A stretch of 64,000 nt of DNA, from positions 285,625 to 349,624 of the forward strand of contig NZ_JAQZAM010000006.1 of assembly GCF_028737215.1 (NCBI RefSeq). Direction: 5' to 3'. The translations under genes and the position numbers were made by a program. This DNA comes from Actinomycetospora chibensis (lineage in GTDB: Bacteria; Actinomycetota; Actinomycetes; Mycobacteriales; Pseudonocardiaceae). Shown here piece after piece: positions 16,524 through 25,018 of this stretch; position 1 is the stretch's first letter, and every line of letters starts with the position of its first letter. The notes beneath the pieces are model-generated. The model did no database searches. It was given only the letters and a program-made list of their open reading frames with translations, and was not told the origin of the DNA.

Positions 16524-17879
16524 ATGGCGACCAGCAGCGCGGGCACGGCCCGCCGCGGAGACCGATCACCCCTCCTGGTCGCCGCGGCCGTGGCGGCCGC
16601 CGTCCCCGGACTGGTCCTGCACGTCGCGGGCCTCTCGCTGTCCCCGCCGGTCGACGCCCTGCTCTACGGCCTGGCGATCATCGGCGCGGCCTTCCTGCTG
16701 TCCTGGGCCGCGGAGGCCGCGCAGGTCGACATCTCCGCGGGCCTCGCGATCGCGCTGCTCGCGCTCGTCGCGGTGCTGCCCGAGTACGCCGTCGACTTCG
16801 TCTTCACCATCCAGGGCGGCGAGGCCTACGCCCAGTACGGGCCGACGTGTCTGCCGCCGGGCTCGACGGAACAGTCGCCCTGTGGCCTGGCGCTGGCCAA
16901 CATGACCGGCGCCAACCGGATCCTCGTCGGCGTCGGGTGGGCGCTCGTCGTGCTGCTCGCCGCGTTCCGGCTGCGCCGCGGCGGCGCCGACGCAGGACAG
17001 GGCGGCGGCGCCGGGACGTCGCACGAGCCGGGCCACTCGACGAAGGTGACGCTGGAGCGCACCGACTCCGTGCCGCTGGTGTTCCTGCTCCTCGCGACGC
17101 TCTACTCGCTGACCCTGCCGCTGCGCGAGAGCATCACGCTCGTCGACACCGTCGTCCTCGTCGGCATCTTCGTCCTCTACAGCATCCGGGTCTCGAAGGC
17201 GCCGGCCGAGGACCCCGACCTCATCGGCCCGTCGGCCTGGGTCGGGCGGATGGACGCCCCGAAGCGGCGGACCGGCTACATCGGGCTCTTCGTCGTCGCC
17301 GCCGTGATCATCCTGCTGTGCGCCGAGCCCTTCGCCGAGTCGCTCGTCGAAACCGGCACCGAGCTCGGCATCAGCCAGTTCTTCCTCGTGCAGTGGCTCG
17401 CTCCGCTGGCCTCCGAGGCGCCCGAGCTGCTCGTCGCGGGCCTGTACGCCTGGCGCCTCAAGACCACCGACGCGCTGGCCACACTGGTGTCGTCGAAGGT
17501 CAACCAGTGGTCGCTGCTCGTCGGCACGCTGCCGGTGGTGTTCGCCCTGTCGGCCGGCTCGTTCAACGGCCTTCCCATCGACGCCATGCAGCGCGAGGAG
17601 CTGTTGATCACGGCGGCGCAGTCGCTCTTCGCCGTGGCGCTGCTGGTGACGCTGTCGATCACCGTGGTCGGCGCGCTGAGCCTGCTCGGGCTCTTCGCCG
17701 CCCAGTTCGTCCTCGCCGCGACCCTGCCCCCGCCGCTGCAGGAGCTCGAGCTGCTGGTGCTCTCCGCGGTCTACGTGATCGCCGCGCTGGTGCTCTTCTA
17801 CCGGCACCGTCAGGCCCTCGTGCAGCTGGTCCGCGACGGCCTGCGCACCCCGTACGCCGAGCTGACCGAGGCTCGGTGA
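16524..17879 (+). CDS. Sodium/calcium exchanger (CaCA family) membrane protein, 451 aa
   Basis: Eleven or so hydrophobic segments form two halves, each with the family's alpha-repeat. The first contains A-L-V-A-V-L-P-E-Y-A-V-D and the second WLAPLASEAPELLVAGL, where the acidic residues line the ion path. A large loop (about residues 90-190) with cysteines and a glycine-rich stretch separates TM3 and TM4. The ATG at 16524 follows the divergent mscS gene. Its stop overlaps an upstream GTG of the hydrolase gene, so the two are probably one operon. Confidence 0.85.
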   Translation: MATSSAGTARRGDRSPLLVAAAVAAAVPGLVLHVAGLSLSPPVDALLYGLAIIGAAFLLSWAAEAAQVDISAGLAIALLALVAVLPEYAVDFVFTIQGGEAYAQYGPTCLPPGSTEQSPCGLALANMTGANRILVGVGWALVVLLAAFRLRRGGADAGQGGGAGTSHEPGHSTKVTLERTDSVPLVFLLLATLYSLTLPLRESITLVDTVVLVGIFVLYSIRVSKAPAEDPDLIGPSAWVGRMDAPKRRTGYIGLFVVAAVIILLCAEPFAESLVETGTELGISQFFLVQWLAPLASEAPELLVAGLYAWRLKTTDALATLVSSKVNQWSLLVGTLPVVFALSAGSFNGLPIDAMQREELLITAAQSLFAVALLVTLSITVVGALSLLGLFAAQFVLAATLPPPLQELELLVLSAVYVIAALVLFYRHRQALVQLVRDGLRTPYAELTEAR

Positions 17880-17887
17880 CAGGCAGG

Positions 17888-18859
17888 GTGAGCGACCGCA
17901 AGCTGGCCGTGATGCTCGTGCACGGCGTCGAGAGCGCGGGCGAGCAGTACGCCGCACGGGCGACCGAGCTCCTGCGCTCCGAGTTCACCCGCATCGCGGG
18001 CGTGTCCGCCGACGAGGCGCTCGTCATCGAGCCCGCGTTCTGGGCGCCGGTGTTCGAATCGGGGCAGGAGCAGCTCAGCCACCGCCTCAGCGGTCCCGGG
18101 GCGAGGTGGCTGGTGGACGTTCTCGACGCCCTGGCGGCGCGGGCCAGCCAGGGCTCGACCCCCGCGCTGCTGGCGGCGGCGTCCACGGCGGGCCTGCGCT
18201 GGCTGCCCGGGCTCGAGGACGCGCACTTCCCCACCCTGCGCTGGTTGATCGTGCACTACCTGGGCGACGCCGTGGCCTACCGTTCGGGCACCGACGGCAC
18301 GGGGCACTACGAGCAGGTCCAGGCCGTCCTGGCCCGGAGCCTGCACGAGCTCGCCCTCAAGGCCGGCGACGACGCCCCGCTGGCGGTGCTCGGGCACAGC
18401 CTCGGCACCGTCGTCTCCAGCGACTTCCTCTACGACCTCCAGGGCGTGGCGCACGGGACCCCGCTCTACCCCGGTGCCCGGGCGGCCCTCGACGACACCC
18501 CGATCGAGCGGGGCGAGACGTTCGGCTGGTTCTACACGCTCGGCAGCCCGCTGGCCCTGTGGGCGCAGCGCCACCCGGACTTCGGCGTCCCGCTGACGGT
18601 GCCGCACCCGGAGTTCGTCGAGCACCACCCGGACCAGCGCGGCGAGTGGGTCAACGTCTACGACCCCGACGACGTCATCGCCTCACCGCTACGCCCCTTG
18701 AGCGACGCCTGGGCCGGTGCGGTCCGCGAGGACCGCCGGGTCGGCGTCGGCCCCTGGTGGCTCGGCTGGACGCCCCTGGCCCACCCGTACTACTGGAACG
18801 ACCGGCGCGTCGTCACGCCGATCGCCTCCCAGCTCGCGCAGGCCTGGCACCGCCTGTGA
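17888..18859 (+). CDS. Alpha/beta hydrolase-like protein, 323 aa
   Basis: The start VSDRKLAVMLVHGVES contains the oxyanion strand (L-V-H-G), and the nucleophile elbow is LAVLGHSLGTVVSSDF (G-H-S-L-G, about residues 165-169). The C-terminal half resembles PGAP1-like or predicted lipase/chemotaxis-associated hydrolases (NVYDPDDVIASPL). There is no signal peptide. The GTG at 17888 has an AGG-rich site upstream; a GTG at 17876 overlapping the exchanger stop is the alternative. The substrate is unknown, an ester being most likely. Confidence 0.75.
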   Translation: MSDRKLAVMLVHGVESAGEQYAARATELLRSEFTRIAGVSADEALVIEPAFWAPVFESGQEQLSHRLSGPGARWLVDVLDALAARASQGSTPALLAAASTAGLRWLPGLEDAHFPTLRWLIVHYLGDAVAYRSGTDGTGHYEQVQAVLARSLHELALKAGDDAPLAVLGHSLGTVVSSDFLYDLQGVAHGTPLYPGARAALDDTPIERGETFGWFYTLGSPLALWAQRHPDFGVPLTVPHPEFVEHHPDQRGEWVNVYDPDDVIASPLRPLSDAWAGAVREDRRVGVGPWWLGWTPLAHPYYWNDRRVVTPIASQLAQAWHRL

Positions 18860-19250
18860 GCTTCGCTCTCGTGGCCCCGACGCAGCCTCGGTAGGCCCGG
18901 GCGGCGGACTGCCCGAAGATCGCGGGTCCCTCGTCGTCCACGGTCGTCCGGGGAGTCCGCACGGGCGTGCGCGACGTCCGGGTGCTGCGCGTCGTCGTCG
19001 GACGGGACGTCGACGGCCGTGAGGACCTCGCCGCGGTCGTCGTCACCGGCGGCGAGGTCACCGCCGGCGGTCCCGCCGCGGTCGATGACGGCGGGACGGC
19101 GACCACGGGGCTGGGTGCGGCCGGTTCCACGGCCACCACCGGCGCCACCGGCGCATCGCTCGTCCGCACGATCTGAGCCCCGGCACCGAGGCCGACGGCC
19201 GATGTCACGAGGGCGAGCGCACCCGCGGCCCACGAACGGATCTCCGACAC
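18813..19250 (-). CDS. Putative small secreted/anchored protein, possibly frame-disrupted, 145 aa
   Basis: From GTG 19250 the product starts VSEIRSWAAGALALVTSAVG, a signal-peptide or anchor-like hydrophobic stretch. An alanine/proline/valine region and a long Thr/Ser/Arg-rich low-complexity tail follow. No family is recognised. The start region is duplicated in tandem (34 bp), and the upstream copy, which has the better ribosome site (GAGGG), is out of frame with the body. The gene may therefore be weakly translated or recently broken. The 3' end overlaps the convergent hydrolase gene by 47 bp. Confidence 0.4.
   Translation of the reverse strand: MSEIRSWAAGALALVTSAVGLGAGAQIVRTSDAPVAPVVAVEPAAPSPVVAVPPSSTAAGPPAVTSPPVTTTAARSSRPSTSRPTTTRSTRTSRTPVRTPRTTVDDEGPAIFGQSAARAYRGCVGATRAKLTGGARPARAGRRSA
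18857..18873 (+). repeat. Stop-codon-proximal 17-nt repeat, copy 1
   Basis: TGAGCTTCGCTCTCGTG begins with the hydrolase stop codon and can form a small GAGC-TTC-GCTC hairpin. The same 17 nt occurs, inverted, at 19359-19375, beginning with the ugpC stop codon. Confidence 0.6.
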
Positions 19251-19288
19251 GGTGACCCGCGGCCCACGAACGGATCTCCGACACGGTG
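19221..19288. repeat. Exact 34-bp tandem duplication over a translation start
   Basis: Positions 19221-19254 and 19255-19288 are identical over 34 bp. On the minus strand each copy contains GTG followed by codons for SEIRSWAAG. Because 34 is not a multiple of three, the upstream start cannot feed the downstream reading frame. Confidence 0.9.
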
Positions 19289-19325
19289 ACCCTCGCGCCG
19301 CACCTCCCGTCGGTGACGGGTGTGC

Positions 19326-19357
19326 GTGGTCGTCCGTGTCCTGGCACGGACGACCAC
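19326..19357. terminator. Strong 13-bp hairpin after ugpC
   Basis: GTGGTCGTCCGTG (19326-19338) and its exact complement (19345-19357) enclose a 6-nt loop. It lies 15 bp beyond the ugpC stop codon on the minus strand and ahead of the small secreted-protein gene. It is the probable end of the ABC-transporter operon. Confidence 0.7.
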
Positions 19358-19358
19358 T

Positions 19359-19375
19359 CACGAGAGCGAAGCTCA
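19359..19375 (-). repeat. Stop-codon-proximal 17-nt repeat, copy 2
   Basis: On the minus strand this is the same TGAGCTTCGCTCTCGTG as at 18857-18873, and it begins with the ugpC stop codon. The two copies face each other across 485 bp. Confidence 0.6.
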
Positions 19376-20605
19376 AACCTTCGCCCGCTCCACCTGCTCG
19401 ATCCGGTCCTCGGCGGCCTCCTCGGTCAGCCTCCGGCCGGCCTCGGCGTCGCGGGTGAGGTTCTCGCCCGTCTTGGGGTCGAAGACGTGCACCTTGCGGG
19501 TGTCGAGCCAGAACTCCGCCTCGCGGCCCTCGCGGATGCGGCTGGTGGAGTCGATCGACACGACGGCCTGGGTGCGCAGCTGGTCGGAGTCGAGCTCGCG
19601 GGAGAGCTCCTTGAGCTGCTCGGTGACGTCCGCGGGCGCCTCGTACGGGATGTAGGCGTACTGCGCGTCGCCGAGCCACTCGGTGACGTCGACCCGGGCG
19701 GTGAACGTCGTCCCGCGTGGCTTCTTGGCCTCGTCGACGAGGCTGGCGTCCTCGAAGTACTCGGGGCGGATGCCGACGAGCAGCAGGTCGTGGCCGCTGA
19801 CCTTCTTCGCCCGCTCCTCGTCCAGCTCGATCGCGCCGAACGGGGTCTGCAGCGCGTTCCCCGACACCGACGCGGGCAGGAAGTTCATGGGCGGCGAGCC
19901 GATGAACCCGGCGACGAAGAGGTTGACGGGCTGTTCGTAGAGCTCGCGCGGCGACGCCACCTGCTGGATGACGCCCTTGCGCAGCACGCAGACGCGGTCG
20001 CCGAGGGTCATGGCCTCGGTCTGGTCGTGGGTGACGTAGACCGTCGTGATGCCGAGCCGGCGCTGCAGGCGCGCGATCTCGGTGCGCATCTGCCCGCGGA
20101 GCTTCGCGTCGAGGTTCGACAGCGGCTCGTCGAACAGGAACGCGTCGGCGGCGCGAACGATCGCGCGCCCCATGGCCACGCGCTGGCGCTGACCACCCGA
20201 GAGGTTCGCCGGCTTGCGCTCGAGGTGCTCGCGCAGCTCGAGGACGTCGGCGGCCTCGTCGACCCGCCGGCGGACCTCGTCGTCCGGCACCTTCGCCAGG
20301 CGCAGCGGGAACGCGATGTTCTCGTAGACGGTGAGGTGCGGGTAGAGCGCGTAGTTCTGGAACACCATCGACAGGTTGCGGTCGCGCGGGGCCTTGTCGT
20401 TGACGCGGTTCCCGGCGATGACCATGTCGCCCGAGGTGATGTCCTCGAGCCCGACGATCATCCGCAGCAGCGTCGACTTCCCGCAGCCCGACGGCCCGAC
20501 CAGGATCATGAACTCGCCGTCGGCGATGTCGAGGCTCACGTCGTTCACGGCGGGGAAGCCGTCGCCGTACTTCTTGACGATGTGGCTCATCTCGATCGAG
20601 GCCAT
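19373..20605 (-). CDS. ugpC: Sugar ABC transporter ATPase (UgpC/MsmX/SugC family), 410 aa
   Basis: Walker A GPSGCGKST (about residues 38-46), Q-loop FQNYALYPH, signature LSGGQRQRVAMGRA, Walker B FLFDEPLSNLD and switch histidine VTHDQ are all intact. A C-terminal OB/TOBE regulatory domain (about 240-410) is typical of carbohydrate ATPases. It energises import through the two permeases encoded just upstream. The ATG at 20605 starts the usual M-A-S-I-E-M. It is the last gene of the importer operon, followed by a hairpin. Confidence 0.93.
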   Translation of the reverse strand: MASIEMSHIVKKYGDGFPAVNDVSLDIADGEFMILVGPSGCGKSTLLRMIVGLEDITSGDMVIAGNRVNDKAPRDRNLSMVFQNYALYPHLTVYENIAFPLRLAKVPDDEVRRRVDEAADVLELREHLERKPANLSGGQRQRVAMGRAIVRAADAFLFDEPLSNLDAKLRGQMRTEIARLQRRLGITTVYVTHDQTEAMTLGDRVCVLRKGVIQQVASPRELYEQPVNLFVAGFIGSPPMNFLPASVSGNALQTPFGAIELDEERAKKVSGHDLLLVGIRPEYFEDASLVDEAKKPRGTTFTARVDVTEWLGDAQYAYIPYEAPADVTEQLKELSRELDSDQLRTQAVVSIDSTSRIREGREAEFWLDTRKVHVFDPKTGENLTRDAEAGRRLTEEAAEDRIEQVERAKV

Positions 20606-20607
20606 GG

Positions 20608-21441
20608 TTATCCCTTCACGGCGCCGTTGGTCAGACCGGCGACGATACGTCGCTGGAAGAGGAGGACGAGGACGATCACCGGGATCGTCACGATGAGCGC
20701 CGCGGCGGCGATGGGTCCGTTCGGCGACTCGAACTGCGACGCACCGGAGAACAGACCGAGGGCCGCGGGCACCGGTCTCGCCGCTTCGGTGGAGGTCAGC
20801 GAGATGCCGTAGACGAAGTCGTTCCAGGCCAGGAAGAACGCGATGATCGCCGTGGTGAACACGCCGGGCGCGGCGAGCGGGACGATCACCTTGCGGAAGG
20901 CCTGCCACGGGGTCGCCCCGTCGACCTGGGCCGCCTGCTCCATCTCCCACGGGATCTCGCGGAAGAAGGCCGACAGGGTCCAGATCGAGATCGGCAGCGT
21001 CAGCGACAGGTACGGGATGATGAGGCCCGGCCAGGTGTTGTAGAGCCCGATCTGACGCCACAGGTTGAACAGCGGCGTGACGATCGAGATCACCGGGAAG
21101 ATGGCGACGGCCAGCGCCGTCGACAGGATGATCTTCTTGCCCGGGAAGTCGAGGCGCGCGATCGCGTAGGCCGCGAACATCGACAGCAGGCACGAGATGA
21201 ACGTGGCGATCAGGCAGATGCCGAACGAGTTCACCAGCGCCGGCAGGAAGAGCCCGGCCGCGTCGCCGACGAGGATCTGCTCGTAGTTCGCGCCGGAGAA
21301 CGCGGTGGGCAGGAACTGTCCGTTGGCGATGTCGTCGGAGGACTTGAACGACAGCGACACGATCCACGCCACCGGGAAGAGGCAGTAGATGATGATGATC
21401 AGGCCGCCGATTCCCCAGCCGACCTTCTCGCGGGTGGACAC
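20608..21441 (-). CDS. Carbohydrate ABC permease, MalG/SugB type, 277 aa
   Basis: Six hydrophobic segments and the EAA loop in the form EQAAQVDGATPWQAFRKVIVPLA mark an inner-membrane permease of the CUT1 carbohydrate family. The C-terminal half has the typical FFLAWNDFVYGISLTS. Two bases separate its stop from the ugpC start, and three separate the next gene's stop from its GTG start. It is the second half of the heterodimeric channel. Confidence 0.92.
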   Translation of the reverse strand: MSTREKVGWGIGGLIIIIYCLFPVAWIVSLSFKSSDDIANGQFLPTAFSGANYEQILVGDAAGLFLPALVNSFGICLIATFISCLLSMFAAYAIARLDFPGKKIILSTALAVAIFPVISIVTPLFNLWRQIGLYNTWPGLIIPYLSLTLPISIWTLSAFFREIPWEMEQAAQVDGATPWQAFRKVIVPLAAPGVFTTAIIAFFLAWNDFVYGISLTSTEAARPVPAALGLFSGASQFESPNGPIAAAALIVTIPVIVLVLLFQRRIVAGLTNGAVKG

Positions 21442-21444
21442 CGT

Positions 21445-22395
21445 CTACTCCCCTCGCGCCTGGGACAGGTCGACCTTGAAGCCCTTGATGAACAGCGCGC
21501 TGATCAGCACCACCGACAGGAACAACAGCACCGAGACCGCGGACCCCAGCCCGATCTCGACGCGCTCGATCGTCTGGCGGTAGGCCAGGAACGAGACGGT
21601 CTCGGTGCTGTTGGCACCCGCCGTCATCACGAACACCGAGTCGAAGACGCGGAACGCGTCCAGGGTGCGGAACAGGACGGCGACCATGATCGCCGCCTTC
21701 ATGTTCGGCAGGGTGACCCGCCGCAACCGCTGCCACGCCGTCGCGCCGTCGACCTTGGCCGCCTCCTGGAGCACCTCGGGCACCTGCGCCAGGCCCGCGA
21801 GGAGCAGCAGCGAGATGAACGGCGTGGTCTTCCAGATCTCGGCCAGGCAGATCACGAACAGCGAGAGGCCCTGCGTACCGAACCAGTCGGTGGTCGCCGA
21901 GACGCCCGGGACCCACGAGAACCAGGAGTTCACGAACCCGGAGTCGACGCTGAACGCGAACTGCCAGGCGAAGGCGGAGACCACGGTGATCACCGCGTAG
22001 GGGATGAGGATGACCGTGCGCAGGACCGGCCGCAGCCCCCGCAGCGCGTTGAGCATCACCAGCGCGAGCCCGAAGCCGAGGACCAGCTCGACCGCCACCG
22101 TGACGACGGTGATGAAGACGGTGACGCCGAACGAGGTCCACCAGACCGAGTCGGTGAGGATGACGACGTAGTTGCCCAGGCCGACGAAGGACGAGTTCTC
22201 CGGGTCGGTGAGGCGGTAGTCGAACAGCGAGTCGAAGACCGCCTGGACGATCGGGTACGCCGTGACCAGCAGCATCACCACGAAGGCGGGGCCGGCGAGC
22301 CACCACCCGAGCCGGCGTTCGGCCCGGGACTTGTCGTTCCGGTTGCCGGCGGTGGGATCGACGGCGCTGGTGGGCCGGTCCATCGTCGTACTCAC
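21445..22395 (-). CDS. Carbohydrate ABC permease, MalF/SugA type, 316 aa
   Basis: Six membrane segments follow a cytoplasmic N-terminus of about 30 residues. The EAA loop is EVLQEAAKVDGATAWQRLRRVTLP. A sizeable periplasmic loop after TM1 and the sequence LMNAL-type TM3 fit CUT1 MalF-like proteins without the extra MalF P2 domain. Gene order SBP-permease-permease-ATPase with SugABC-like sequences suggests a trehalose or maltodextrin importer. GTG start at 22395. Confidence 0.92.
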   Translation of the reverse strand: MSTTMDRPTSAVDPTAGNRNDKSRAERRLGWWLAGPAFVVMLLVTAYPIVQAVFDSLFDYRLTDPENSSFVGLGNYVVILTDSVWWTSFGVTVFITVVTVAVELVLGFGLALVMLNALRGLRPVLRTVILIPYAVITVVSAFAWQFAFSVDSGFVNSWFSWVPGVSATTDWFGTQGLSLFVICLAEIWKTTPFISLLLLAGLAQVPEVLQEAAKVDGATAWQRLRRVTLPNMKAAIMVAVLFRTLDAFRVFDSVFVMTAGANSTETVSFLAYRQTIERVEIGLGSAVSVLLFLSVVLISALFIKGFKVDLSQARGE

Positions 22396-22483
22396 AGGCC
22401 ACCCCCGTCCGAGGGCAGCACGGTCGCGACGCAGGGGCGACCGGACGGCAAGGGAGCACGTCGATAGGGGTCGTTGCGGGGGA

Positions 22484-23788
22484 TCACAGCAGAGCCTCCT
22501 TCCTCAGCACCGCGGTGATGAGTGCGGTCGCCGCCTCGTTGGTCGCGCCGGGCGTCACCGCGCCCGGCGGGTGGAAGGTCCGCTGGATGCCGCCGGAGAC
22601 CTCGGCGTAGTACGGGGTCTGGGGCCGGGGCTTGGCCAGGGCGAGGGAGTCACGGATGACCGGGGCCATCGGGAACTCGGCCACGACCTCCGGGTCGTCG
22701 AAGACCGAGGGCCGCGAGGACGGGTTGCCGTTCGAGACGAAGTAGTACGACGAGTTCGCCGGGCTGGAGATGCACGTCGTCGCCTCGTAGGCGAGGTCCG
22801 GGTGCTCGCTGAACGCGCCCACCCCGAGGTTGATGCCGCCGAGCGGCGGCGCGCTGGGCCGGTCGGGCGTGACCTGCGGGTAGATCGTCCACCCGTAGTC
22901 GTCCGGCACCGACTGGGGCAGCGTGCCCTCCTCGACGGCGGACGTCGCCTTCCCCCAGATGAAGGGGTAGTTGACCATGAACGCGGCCGAGCCCGACTGG
23001 AAGGACTCCGCGTTGGTGTCCTCGTCGGCCGTGGGGAACCCGGGCGGCGCGACACCCGCGTCGCCGAACGTACGGAGGATCCGCGCGGCCTCGATGCCGG
23101 GCGGGGCGTTGAGGCCGAGCTGGACCAGCGCGGGGTCCTCCTCGCCGACGTTCGTGATGATCGAGCCGCCACCGGACTCGACGAGGGCGTTGACCCACAC
23201 CGTCAGCGACTCGCCCCGGACGCCCTGCGCGGCGATCTGCGTCCGGGCCCGCGCAGCGGCCTGGATGATCTGGTCCCAGGTCACCGGCCGGCTCATGTCC
23301 AGCCCCATCCCCGCGACCGCGGACTTGCGGTACCAGAGCAGCTGGGTGTTGGCCCAGAACGGCACGGCGACGAGACGGCCCTGCCACGTCGAGGCCTCGA
23401 TCGAGCTCGGGAACCGGTCCTCGCGGGCGGCCGCCTCGACGGCCGGCGGCATCGGCGCGAGGAAGCCGGCCTGCGCGAACTCGGGCACGTAGGGCGGGTC
23501 GATGCTCATGATGTCGATCGACGAGTCGTTGGCCGCCAGGCGGCGCACGAGCTGCTGGCGCTGCTCGGACGCCTGCCGGGGCAGGGTCGACGTCGCGATC
23601 GTGTAGCGCCCGTTGGAGGCCGCGGTGCAGCGCGCGGCGATCTCGGTCTGGCCCCCGTCGTCGGGGTTGATGTACCAGGTGAGCACCGGCGGCCCGGACG
23701 GGCCGGAGCTGCACGCCGACACCAGTGCGGCCATGACCGCGACCACGACGGTCATGGACCACCGCAGCCGTCGTCGTGGGTGGCCCAT
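22484..23788 (-). CDS. Extracellular sugar-binding lipoprotein (LpqY/CUT1 type), 434 aa
   Basis: The signal sequence RLRWSMTVVVAVMAALVSAC ends in a lipobox cysteine (about residue 26). The body follows the type I-D sugar-binding fold: ADDSSID-like region NDSSIDIMSIDPPYVPEFAQAG, then VAVPFWANTQLLWYRK, then the C-terminal helix-rich part. It resembles LpqY-like trehalose receptors. The ATG at 23788 has AAGGGG eight bases upstream. The promoter lies in the gap to the divergent lacI-type gene, with a perfect LacI operator 30 bp upstream of the start. Confidence 0.9.
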   Translation of the reverse strand: MGHPRRRLRWSMTVVVAVMAALVSACSSGPSGPPVLTWYINPDDGGQTEIAARCTAASNGRYTIATSTLPRQASEQRQQLVRRLAANDSSIDIMSIDPPYVPEFAQAGFLAPMPPAVEAAAREDRFPSSIEASTWQGRLVAVPFWANTQLLWYRKSAVAGMGLDMSRPVTWDQIIQAAARARTQIAAQGVRGESLTVWVNALVESGGGSIITNVGEEDPALVQLGLNAPPGIEAARILRTFGDAGVAPPGFPTADEDTNAESFQSGSAAFMVNYPFIWGKATSAVEEGTLPQSVPDDYGWTIYPQVTPDRPSAPPLGGINLGVGAFSEHPDLAYEATTCISSPANSSYYFVSNGNPSSRPSVFDDPEVVAEFPMAPVIRDSLALAKPRPQTPYYAEVSGGIQRTFHPPGAVTPGATNEAATALITAVLRKEALL

Positions 23789-23817
23789 TCGGTCATCCCC
23801 TTCCCAGCACGGGAGAT

Positions 23818-23829
23818 GGAAGCGCTTCC
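23818..23829. promoter_or_regulatory. LacI-family operator upstream of the importer operon
   Basis: GGAAGCGCTTCC is a perfect 12-bp palindrome with the central CG dyad bound by LacI/GalR regulators. It lies 30 bp upstream of the binding-protein start. Confidence 0.8.
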
Positions 23830-23944
23830 GGGGGAGAGTGGTGACCCGGGTCTCACAAGTCAAGCGCTCAGAGCGACCGGCTGATGACGCTGTGACGTTT
23901 GGGGCAACATGCCCGCACGCCGGCTCCAGCGCGCCCGTCGACGT

Positions 23945-23960
23945 CTGGAACCGCTTCCAG
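23945..23960. promoter_or_regulatory. LacI-family operator upstream of the lacI-type gene
   Basis: CTGGAACCGCTTCCAG has 6-bp perfect outer arms around an imperfect core and matches the first operator at 9 of its central 10-12 positions. It is 21 bp upstream of the GTG start of the regulator, suggesting autoregulation. Confidence 0.75.
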
Positions 23961-23980
23961 TCGCGTGCCATGCTCCGCCC

Positions 23981-25018
23981 GTGACCGGGGACACGGGTGG
24001 TGCGCAGGCTCCGCTGCGCTCTGCCTCGCGCGTGACCCTCGACGACGTGGCCCGCCACGCGGGCGTCTCGGCGGCGACGGCGTCGCGTGCCCTCGGCGGC
24101 GGACCCCACGTCGCGGCGGCCACCCGGGAGCGCGTCCGTGCCGCCGCCGAGGAGCTGGACTACGTCGCCTCCCCCGAGGCCGCGCGGCTCGCGGGCGGGC
24201 CGACGGGCCGGGTCGCCGTCCTCGTCCCGCATCCGTCGCGATGGTTCTTCGGCGAGCTGCTCGAGGGCCTCGAGGGCGAGCTGCGGGCCGCCGACCTCGA
24301 CCTCGTCCTCTTCCGCGTCGGCGGGCCCGAGGAGCGCGCGGCGTTCTTCGCCCGCCTGCCGGCGCGGCGCAAGGTGGACGCCGTCGTGGTGCTCACGCCG
24401 GTGGACGAGACCGAGCACGCCCGTCTCGCGTCCCTCGACGTGGCCGTGGTCGCCGCGGGCGGCCGGGTCGCGCCGTACCCGTCGATCGCCGTCGACGAGC
24501 ACGCGGCCGGGCGCCAGGCGATGGACCACCTCCTGCACCTCGGGCACCGGAGGATCGGGATGATCGACGTGGAGGACGCCGGGCGTCCCGACGGCCGGCG
24601 CGCGGCGTGGGAGGCCGCGCTGCGCGATGCGGGCGTCGGGCCGGACGGGGACCTCGTCGTCACCGTGTCCGCGGACGGGGAGGGCGGCGCCGACGGGATG
24701 GCCCGCCTGCTGGGCCTGCGCTCGCCGCCGACCGCGGTGTTCGCCCACAACGACGAGATCGCCCTCGGCGCGGTGCGCACGCTGCGCCGCGCGGGCCTGC
24801 GCGTCCCCGAGGACCTGTCGGTGATCGGGATCGACGACCACCCGCTGGCCGCGCTCACCGACCTCACGACCGTCGCCCAACCGGTCCGCGAGCAGGGCCG
24901 GCGGGCCGGCGAGCTCGTGCGGGCCGCTCTGCGCGGGGAGCTCGACCAGCAGGCCGCGACGTTGCCGACCCGCCTGGTGCTGCGTGGCACCACGTCACCT
25001 CCGGCGGCCCCGCGGTGA
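23981..25018 (+). CDS. LacI-family transcriptional regulator, 345 aa
   Basis: The LacI HTH is at about residues 15-65: VTLDDVARHAGVSAATASRAL with the hinge region YVASPEAARLAGG. A periplasmic-binding-protein-like effector domain follows (GRVAVLVPHPSRWFF to the C-terminal DDHPLAALTDLTTVAQP). The GTG at 23981 was chosen because an upstream ATG (23909) would place the operator inside the coding region. It is divergent from the sugar importer and flanked by two operator palindromes, so it almost certainly represses that operon. The GTG of the next gene overlaps its stop. Confidence 0.92.
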   Translation: MTGDTGGAQAPLRSASRVTLDDVARHAGVSAATASRALGGGPHVAAATRERVRAAAEELDYVASPEAARLAGGPTGRVAVLVPHPSRWFFGELLEGLEGELRAADLDLVLFRVGGPEERAAFFARLPARRKVDAVVVLTPVDETEHARLASLDVAVVAAGGRVAPYPSIAVDEHAAGRQAMDHLLHLGHRRIGMIDVEDAGRPDGRRAAWEAALRDAGVGPDGDLVVTVSADGEGGADGMARLLGLRSPPTAVFAHNDEIALGAVRTLRRAGLRVPEDLSVIGIDDHPLAALTDLTTVAQPVREQGRRAGELVRAALRGELDQQAATLPTRLVLRGTTSPPAAPR

